Shown: positions 7,220 through 11,573 of the stretch, one piece after another
Numbering within the stretch: position 1 is the first letter of the stretch
How the letters are laid out: each line of letters begins with the position of its first letter
NCBI GenBank assembly: GCA_017958895.1
Contig: JAGDBT010000131.1
Coordinates: 1-11,573 of the forward strand
Length of the DNA: 11,573 bases
DNA from: Alphaproteobacteria bacterium
Lineage (GTDB): Bacteria; Pseudomonadota; Alphaproteobacteria; RF32; CAG-239
Direction: 5' to 3'
The notes under the pieces: model-generated
The model's input: the letters and a program-made list of their open reading frames with translations, nothing else
What the model was told of the DNA's origin: nothing
Database searches by the model: none
Program-made: the position numbers and the translations under genes

Positions 7220-8494
7220 ATGAAGAAAATTTTAACATTATCTACGGCTTTGGGCATGGTATTGCTTTCAGCCGATGCCATGGCGGCCGGATTCCACTTA
7301 AGAGAACAATCTGCCGCTGCTCAAGGAAACGCTTATGCCGGAGCTACTGCCGGCGCTGAGGATAACTCTTATGCATATTATAATGCTGCCGGAATTACCC
7401 GTCAGAAAGGTACTCAATTCACTCTCGGCGGAACGCGCATTGCGCCACGTGCCGAAGCCAAAAATGTCAGAGATGAAAACGGAAAACGCGATCATGATGT
7501 GCAAAACATTGTGCATGCGGCATTCTCTCCGAATTTTGCAATAACACATCAAGTTAACGATAAATTGTTTTTGGGTATTATCGGTAACAGTGCCTTCGGC
7601 ATGATTACCAAATACGACCCTGATTGGGTGGGAGCCGATCATGGCGCAACATCTGATGTAAAAACAGCTGCCATAACTCCTTTAATAGCATACAAACTGA
7701 ACGATAAATTATCGTTCGGTGCCGGTATGCAATTTCAATATATATGGGCACATTTAACCAGCAGCAGTTCTGAAACCTATACCAAGAAAGTGACTGTTGA
7801 GGGAAATACGCTTGATATCGGTTATCAATTGGGTTTGTTATATGAATTGAATGATAACACCCGTTTCGGTGTAGGTTACCGTAGCGAAGTAAAACACAAA
7901 ATTAAAGGTAAGATGAAATCAAGCGGCTCTATGGCTCCGGCTCCGGTCGGTCCGATGATTGATGCATTGCTCAATCAGAAAATAAGTGCCAAACTTGATA
8001 CACCGGCTATGTTATCCTTCGGTGCTTATCACGATATTAACGATCGTTGGTCGGTAATGGCGGAATATCAAAGAGTTTTTTGGAGTTCATTCCAAAATCT
8101 TACCTTTGTAAGTCGCGAGCATCTTAATAAACCGGGAAAACCTTATATAACCAATGTAAAAGAACATTGGAGAGATACCAATTTCTATTCTATCGGTACA
8201 AGTTTCAAAATTGACGATCAATGGAAGTTGAGATTAGGTTTTGCTTATGACGAGAGTGCGGTTAAATATAACCACAGAACGCCGCGTATTCCGGATTCCG
8301 ATCGTATTTGGTACAGCGTCGGTTTGAGCTATCAATATACTGAAAATCTGAGCTTCAACTTCGGTTATACGTATATTTATGCTCATAAGGCTTCCTTAAA
8401 TACCAAAGTTACCGGTAATGACGGAAAACATGTTACGGCTGAGTTCAATAACTCGGTCAGAGCTTTGGCCTTTGGTGTTTCTTATAAATTTTAA
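7220..8494 (+). CDS. fadL: FadL/OmpP1/TodX-family outer-membrane transport protein
   Basis: 424 residues from the ATG at 7220, which has AGGA five bases upstream; a TTG 30 bases earlier in frame would put extra residues in front of the signal peptide and is not favoured. Known role: FadL proteins are 14-strand barrels that let long-chain fatty acids and other hydrophobic molecules cross the outer membrane. Seen: a signal peptide, MKK, a hydrophobic core and AMAA, with likely cleavage after A23. Next comes the family N-terminus GFHLREQSAAAQGNAYAG with AEDNS (47-50 region) and the hatch motif, which here reads NAAG (55-58) instead of NPAG. Alternating amphipathic strands follow, and the protein ends in the beta-strand ALAFGVSYKF with a terminal Phe suited to BAM-dependent assembly. 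It is divergent from aas and followed by its own terminator. The substrate is inferred; some family members carry aromatic hydrocarbons. Confidence 0.93.
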   Translation: MKKILTLSTALGMVLLSADAMAAGFHLREQSAAAQGNAYAGATAGAEDNSYAYYNAAGITRQKGTQFTLGGTRIAPRAEAKNVRDENGKRDHDVQNIVHAAFSPNFAITHQVNDKLFLGIIGNSAFGMITKYDPDWVGADHGATSDVKTAAITPLIAYKLNDKLSFGAGMQFQYIWAHLTSSSSETYTKKVTVEGNTLDIGYQLGLLYELNDNTRFGVGYRSEVKHKIKGKMKSSGSMAPAPVGPMIDALLNQKISAKLDTPAMLSFGAYHDINDRWSVMAEYQRVFWSSFQNLTFVSREHLNKPGKPYITNVKEHWRDTNFYSIGTSFKIDDQWKLRLGFAYDESAVKYNHRTPRIPDSDRIWYSVGLSYQYTENLSFNFGYTYIYAHKASLNTKVTGNDGKHVTAEFNNSVRALAFGVSYKF

Positions 8495-8521
8495 GCCGTT
8501 TTGCTAAAAAGGCATATATTG

Positions 8522-8556
8522 CAAAACCCACGCTTTTAAGGCGTGGGTTTTGTGTT
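8522..8556. terminator. Intrinsic terminator after fadL, probably bidirectional
   Basis: A perfect 12-bp stem, CAAAACCCACGC (8522-8533) and its complement (8541-8552), encloses a 7-base loop and starts 27 bases after the fadL stop. The T-run is partly inside the stem (GGGTTTTGTGTT). The A-run in the left arm gives a matching T-run on the minus strand, where it lies just beyond the 52-residue gene and could end that transcript too. Confidence 0.82.
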
Positions 8557-8579
8557 AAGAGCTGTGTTCTGTGATAAAT

Positions 8580-8738
8580 CTAGCGAGTAGCCTCGCAGTT
8601 ATGACAGTTACATGAACAGGTGCAGGTCTGGGATTTGTTTTTTCCTTGCGGGTAACCGTCCAAGGAAAAAATAAAAGAAACAATCAGACCGACAATAAAA
8701 ACAATAAACAATGTACGGATAAGCTCTCTTCTTTCCAT
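8580..8738 (-). CDS. Small membrane protein with cysteine-rich C-terminal tail (52 residues)
   Basis: An unrecognised short gene. The frame starts at ATG 8738, with an in-frame stop just upstream, and ends at TAG 8580-8582. The product begins MERRELIR, then has one hydrophobic segment (about residues 9-26, TLFIVFIVGLIVSFIFSL), a short polar linker (27-38), and a tail in which C39, C41, C43, C45 and C48 alternate with polar residues (CTCSCNCHNC) beside H46. By the positive-inside rule the N-terminus would be cytoplasmic and the Cys tail periplasmic, where it could bind metal or form disulfides. This is inference from composition. It lies 90 bases after the HAD gene on the same strand and before a likely bidirectional terminator, so it may be the last gene of that unit. 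Against it: no clear ribosome-binding site, and hairpins lie inside the frame (8638-8671, 8583-8596). The membrane-plus-Cys pattern makes chance coding unlikely but not excluded. Confidence 0.6.
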   Translation of the reverse strand: MERRELIRTLFIVFIVGLIVSFIFSLDGYPQGKNKSQTCTCSCNCHNCEATR

Positions 8739-8828
8739 ATTTTAAAAAATTAATAATTAAACAAATAGTTCCACTAACAATATCATCAATATCGTCAGTG
8801 TGCTGTGTTTTATGTTTTTAGTCAAGGA

Positions 8829-9668
8829 TTATTTTTCCAAGCTTTGCAAATAATTGTCGGCGGCTATTTTATCAATAACCGCCTTAACATAGGTATCAAT
8901 AGGTTTTCCGGCGGAATAATCTGCCGGCAAAACAACATTTACGCGATTAGCGGTTATTAAATTTTCGGCTTTGCTTTTAGCGCCGCTTTTGTTTGTTTTA
9001 TAAACGGCAATGGAATGTCCGCCGTCGCGTTTGACAATGGTCATGCAAGGAATATCCGTACTGCCGTCGCCGATATAAATCATATTAGTAAAAGGTATCG
9101 GCCGGTCTTTAGGCGGAACATAATCGTTTATTCGGGTATTGTCGTTGATGTCTTCACAACCTTTGTTTATGCGGAACAAATATTGAGTTTTGGAAGTATA
9201 ATTCAAAACCACCGCCGGCCATATGGCGCCGCCGTTCGGACCATACATAAAAGAAGAGGCGTAAACCTTGGTGAAATTACGGGCAATTTTAGTACCTTCT
9301 ATAATTTCCTTAATGCCGGAAGAAATAATATAATGCTTCAAGAAGATGCCGCGTTTTCTGGCATATTCGTTTATGCGTTTGAACCAATCTTCCACGCCCT
9401 TATAAAGCTCTATATTTTTGCCGTAGTTTCTGAAAGTTTCGCGCTTAAAAGGCAAATTTTTATCTTTGGATTCTTTAATCATCAACTGCATATAAGAGGC
9501 GATATTGTCGGCATTCTGCTCCTTTGCGACAGCGGCGGCCTTATCCCAAAACTTTTTGCTGTTTTTAATGTCCAAAGCTTTCATAAAATCATATTCCTGC
9601 ATATTTCCGGGTGATAAAGTGCCGTCAAAATCATAACAAATGGCCATCGGAATCAACTTTTTTATCAT
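8829..9668 (-). CDS. HAD-superfamily hydrolase (phosphoserine-phosphatase-like)
   Basis: 279 residues from the ATG at 9668, chosen because GGAGAG lies at proper spacing before it; an in-frame ATG at 9692 would overlap the upstream stop and lacks such a site. HAD phosphatases use an aspartyl-phosphate intermediate. Seen: motif I YDFDGTL (12-18; nucleophile D13, acid/base D15), motif II as IISSG (114-118), a basic residue of motif III near K160, and motif IV YIGDGSTD (198-205) binding Mg2+. The segment between D15 and motif II, rich in aromatic and charged residues (about 20-110), is a helical cap like those in phosphoserine-phosphatase-type HADs. No signal peptide, so cytoplasmic. It starts 16 bases after the transporter stop and is surely co-transcribed with it. 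The substrate is unknown; a small phosphorylated metabolite is the general expectation. Confidence 0.9.
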   Translation of the reverse strand: MIKKLIPMAICYDFDGTLSPGNMQEYDFMKALDIKNSKKFWDKAAAVAKEQNADNIASYMQLMIKESKDKNLPFKRETFRNYGKNIELYKGVEDWFKRINEYARKRGIFLKHYIISSGIKEIIEGTKIARNFTKVYASSFMYGPNGGAIWPAVVLNYTSKTQYLFRINKGCEDINDNTRINDYVPPKDRPIPFTNMIYIGDGSTDIPCMTIVKRDGGHSIAVYKTNKSGAKSKAENLITANRVNVVLPADYSAGKPIDTYVKAVIDKIAADNYLQSLEK

Positions 9669-9684
9669 ATTTCTCTCCGTTTTA

Positions 9685-11070
9685 TTATACAAAAGCGTTA
9701 ATCAACAATATACCCAAACCAATCGGGGCGATATAACGCAGAGTAATCAAAAAATAACGCGTAAAAGCACCGGAAACAGGGGCACTTCGACAAATGTTAT
9801 GAATAATGACTTTCATGGCGGTATATCCTACGAACAGCGCCATTGTTAAAGATACAATCGTTGCCGTATAGGTTGAAGTGAGCCAATCCGCCAAAGTAAA
9901 GAGATCTCTGTCGAAAATTTTGATATTCAACACGCCGGAAAATGAAGCGGCAACCAGTGTAAAAGCGCACCCCGTAATCAACATAACAAAAATTGAGGCC
10001 TTAAATCTGCTGATGTTTAGCTTATCCATAAGCAAATTGACCAACACTTCAAAAATAGAAATGGTGGAAGTTACGGTAGCCAAAATCAACAACAAATAGA
10101 ATGCCAGAGCCCAAAAATAGCCGCCGGTCAAATTTTGAAATACGTGGGGCAGGCTGATAAAGGTCAGCCCCGGGCCGGAAGAAGTTGATAATCCGGCGGA
10201 AAAAATGGCCGGAATGATAATAACTGCGCTGAGCACGGCGGCAAGAGTATCAAAAAATTCAATATGTCGCACCGCCGAGAATAAATTTTCTTTGGCGGAA
10301 AAATAAGAGCCGTAAACCAAAAGCACACCAAAGCCGAGCGAAAGAGAAATAAAAGCCTGTCCCAAAGCGGCCGTAAAGGTTTGCAACAGCGGTCTGATTT
10401 GAAATCCGGTGTCGGTAAATCCCAAATATTGCGGATCAATCGTCAACAAAAAAGAAACGCCTTTTTGCGCGCCGTCAAGCGTTACGGAACGAATGCTGAG
10501 CAAAATAAAAATCACAAACAGCAGCGGCATTAAATATAAGCCGGTGCGTTCAATACCTTTTTTAATTCCGGCAACGACAATCAGGGTGGTTGTTAACAAA
10601 AAGATTAAACCGCAACTGATTTGAATAGAAAAGCTTTTGGTTAAACCCTCAAATTCGGAAGTTAAATTTTCGTGCGAAATATGCATTAAATTTCCGCTTA
10701 CGGCCTCAAAGAAATAATAAAGCACCCAGCTGGCTACCAAAAAATAAAACGAAAGGCATAAGGTAACGCCGAAAGCGGCGAACCAACCGCCGAAGAACGA
10801 CCATATTTTCAGGTGTTTGAGCCCGACCTTAGAGCCGATAACCTTGTAAGCGTCAACGCAATTGCTTTTAGAAGTTCGTCCGATAGCAATTTCAGCCACC
10901 ATCAGCGGATTACAAATCAGCAACAAAATGATGAAATAAACCAAAATAAAACTTAATCCGCCGTACTGGCCGCACAAATAGGGGAAACGCCAAATATTTC
11001 CAAGCCCGATAGCCGAGCCGGCAGAAGTTAAAATAAAACCCCATTTAGAGGAAAAGTTTTCTTTTTTCAT
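9685..11070 (-). CDS. Sodium-dependent transporter, NSS/SNF family (LeuT-fold)
   Basis: 461 residues, in the range of bacterial neurotransmitter:sodium symporters (LeuT, TnaT, MhsT), which couple Na+ entry to uptake of amino acids or related amines across the inner membrane. Seen: the family-defining TM1 sequence SAGSAIGLGNIWRFPYL (16-32), whose unwound GLGN part binds Na+ and substrate, followed by a Gly-rich turn (CGQYGG) and TM2 ending in VAEIAIGR (58-65). After that come hydrophobic spans throughout, about 11 or 12 in total, including GQAFISLSLGFGVLLVYGSY in the middle, which matches the TM6 region. The start ATG has only a weak purine stretch (AAAGAA) before it. It is first in a unit with the HAD hydrolase and perhaps the 52-residue membrane protein. 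The substrate cannot be read from the sequence. Confidence 0.95.
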   Translation of the reverse strand: MKKENFSSKWGFILTSAGSAIGLGNIWRFPYLCGQYGGLSFILVYFIILLLICNPLMVAEIAIGRTSKSNCVDAYKVIGSKVGLKHLKIWSFFGGWFAAFGVTLCLSFYFLVASWVLYYFFEAVSGNLMHISHENLTSEFEGLTKSFSIQISCGLIFLLTTTLIVVAGIKKGIERTGLYLMPLLFVIFILLSIRSVTLDGAQKGVSFLLTIDPQYLGFTDTGFQIRPLLQTFTAALGQAFISLSLGFGVLLVYGSYFSAKENLFSAVRHIEFFDTLAAVLSAVIIIPAIFSAGLSTSSGPGLTFISLPHVFQNLTGGYFWALAFYLLLILATVTSTISIFEVLVNLLMDKLNISRFKASIFVMLITGCAFTLVAASFSGVLNIKIFDRDLFTLADWLTSTYTATIVSLTMALFVGYTAMKVIIHNICRSAPVSGAFTRYFLITLRYIAPIGLGILLINAFV

Positions 11071-11103
11071 AGTACAAGTTCTTTCTTTTGTTTGCGATTT
11101 GAG

Positions 11104-11117
11104 GCCTTGTTTAAGGC
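11104..11117. promoter_or_regulatory. Short inverted repeat at the transporter start site
   Basis: GCCTT-GTTT-AAGGC is a 5-bp inverted repeat overlapping the predicted transcription start of the transporter gene (near 11115). It could be an operator half-site pair or a small leader hairpin. It is short enough to be chance. Confidence 0.25.
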
Positions 11118-11121
11118 AAAT

Positions 11122-11150
11122 ATGATATTTCTTGAAAAAGTATGCTACAA
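11122..11150 (-). promoter_or_regulatory. Probable promoter of the transporter-HAD unit
   Basis: On the minus strand, TTGTAG (11145-11150) and TATCAT (11122-11127) are 17 bases apart. The -10 matches five of six consensus positions and the -35 only three. A start near 11115 would leave a leader of about 45 bases. The rest of 11151-11255 is A/T-rich with no gene visible. Confidence 0.5.
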
Positions 11151-11255
11151 CGTTTTTTTTTGTGAGTCAATCAGGCATAACAATCGGTTAATATAAGGAT
11201 AGTTTAGAAATTTTAGAAAAAAATCAAGCGGAGTATAAAAAAATAAAAAAAGTTC

Positions 11256-11284
11256 TTGCAATTGGCGGAAAATTATTTTATGTA
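11256..11284 (+). promoter_or_regulatory. Candidate promoter of tRNA-Gln
   Basis: TTGCAA (11256-11261) lies upstream of TATGTATAG (11279-11287), giving 17-base spacing to TATGTA, with transcription expected around 11290, about 14 bases before the mature tRNA 5' end. The -35 is good and the -10 poor, so the placement is approximate. Confidence 0.4.
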
Positions 11285-11303
11285 TAGCCTTACCAAAAGA
11301 AAT

Positions 11304-11378
11304 TGGGGCGTCGCCAAGTGGTAAGGCATCGGCTTTTGGTGCCGACATTCGTTGGTTCGAATCCAGCCGCCCCAGCCA
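11304..11378 (+). tRNA. tRNA-Gln (anticodon UUG)
   Basis: 75 bases including an encoded CCA end (11376-11378). The acceptor stem TGGGGCG (11304-11310) pairs with CGCCCCA (11368-11374). The D-stem is GCC/GGC (11313-11315 with 11325-11327). The anticodon stem TCGGC/GCCGA (11329-11333 with 11341-11345) closes the loop TTTTGGT, placing TTG at 11336-11338, which reads CAA (and CAG by wobble). The T-stem GTTGG/CCAGC with one G-U pair closes TTCGAAT (11356-11362). The U1-A72 pair and G73 discriminator fit bacterial tRNA-Gln. U34 of this anticodon is an expected substrate of MnmA, encoded in the same window. Confidence 0.98.
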
Positions 11379-11384
11379 CAGTTC

Positions 11385-11417
11385 AAAAATCGTCAGAAAT
11401 GGCGATTTTTTCTTTTT
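11385..11417 (+). terminator. Intrinsic terminator after tRNA-Gln
   Basis: AAAAATCGTC (11385-11394) pairs with GGCGATTTTT (11401-11410), a 10-bp stem with one U-G pair and a 6-base loop. It is followed by TCTTTTT and starts seven bases after the CCA end. This indicates a single-tRNA transcript. Confidence 0.88.
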
Positions 11418-11433
11418 AAATCAATAACTTAGC

Positions 11434-11488
11434 TTGGTTCGAAAATTTATATCAAAATATGCATAAAAGTGAGTCATCTTCGAACCAA
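11434..11488. repeat. 10-bp inverted repeat TTGGTTCGAA copying the tRNA T-arm
   Basis: TTGGTTCGAA (11434-11443) is repeated in inverted orientation as TTCGAACCAA (11479-11488), with 35 bases between. The same ten bases occur in the T-arm of tRNA-Gln (11352-11361). The centres of the TTCGAA cores are 41 bases apart here and 82 bases from the tRNA copy. No convincing gene lies in 11418-11573. A frame from ATG 11494 stays open to the window edge, but it has no ribosome-binding site and only 26 codons. Confidence 0.6.
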
Positions 11489-11573
11489 ATTTTATGACTA
11501 TCCTTAAAAATCAAGCATTTAACAATTTTGAGCCTTTTTTCTTGCCTATTTCATCTCATAGCAATTTTTTATC

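Noticed and set aside
8757..8800. Tandem GATATTGAT-like repeat upstream of the small gene
   Set aside because: Two short imperfect copies in A/T-rich DNA; too little to call a regulatory array or CRISPR.
9015..9614. A 199-codon open frame on the plus strand
   Set aside because: It is antisense to the HAD gene, whose catalytic motifs all lie on the minus strand; the frame has no ribosome-binding site and reads as a shadow.
9669..9692. Upstream ATG at 9692 for the HAD gene
   Set aside because: It overlaps the transporter stop and lacks a good ribosome-binding site, whereas the ATG at 9668 follows GGAGAG.
11145..11348. 67-codon minus-strand frame over the tRNA
   Set aside because: It runs antisense through tRNA-Gln and the transporter promoter region, with low-complexity sequence and no family resemblance.
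11494..11573. Open plus-strand frame from ATG 11494 to the window edge
   Set aside because: Only 26 codons, no ribosome-binding site and no recognisable motif; chance openness of this length is likely in A/T-rich DNA. The sequence to the right would decide.

Overview
The window is AT-rich chromosomal DNA from an alphaproteobacterium-like Gram-negative. The evidence is a FadL-type outer-membrane protein, an Aas-type phospholipid recycling enzyme, an rluB-rsmD gene pair, and a promoter resembling the alphaproteobacterial TTGACGS-N10-14-GCTANAWC type. The AT-rich composition and hard-to-place genes suggest an uncultured, possibly host-associated lineage; this is inference, and no rRNA is present to settle it. 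I see no prophage, transposase, integrase or CRISPR array.

Layout, left to right. (1) 1-683, plus strand: the 3' end of an RluB/RsuA-type pseudouridine synthase overlaps rsmD by four bases; both modify rRNA. (2) 761-3082, plus strand: an unrecognised 773-residue soluble protein with its own promoter, closed by a strong bidirectional terminator (3089-3126). (3) 3133-6976, minus strand: aas (acyltransferase plus acyl-ACP synthetase) reads into ssb. A hairpin terminator follows ssb, and then comes mnmA, a variant that lacks the second catalytic cysteine. (4) 6977-7219: a divergent control region with a promoter for aas on one strand and for fadL on the other. (5) 7220-8494, plus strand: fadL, followed by a terminator. 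(6) 8580-11070, minus strand: a Na+-dependent NSS/SNF-family transporter, a HAD-family hydrolase starting 16 bases after it, and a 52-residue membrane protein with a cysteine-rich tail. (7) 11304-11378, plus strand: tRNA-Gln(UUG) with an intrinsic terminator, then about 155 bases with no convincing gene but with repeats of the tRNA T-arm sequence.

How the genes may work together. FadL would bring fatty acids across the outer membrane, and Aas would activate fatty acids and reacylate lysophospholipids. Their divergent arrangement suggests a lipid-salvage module. mnmA (2-thiolation of U34) and the gene for tRNA-Gln(UUG), one of its expected substrates, lie in the same window. The NSS transporter and the HAD hydrolase look like one transcription unit, perhaps for uptake and handling of an amino acid or related solute. 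The least explained items are the 773-residue protein, the 52-residue cysteine-rich protein and the variant MnmA.
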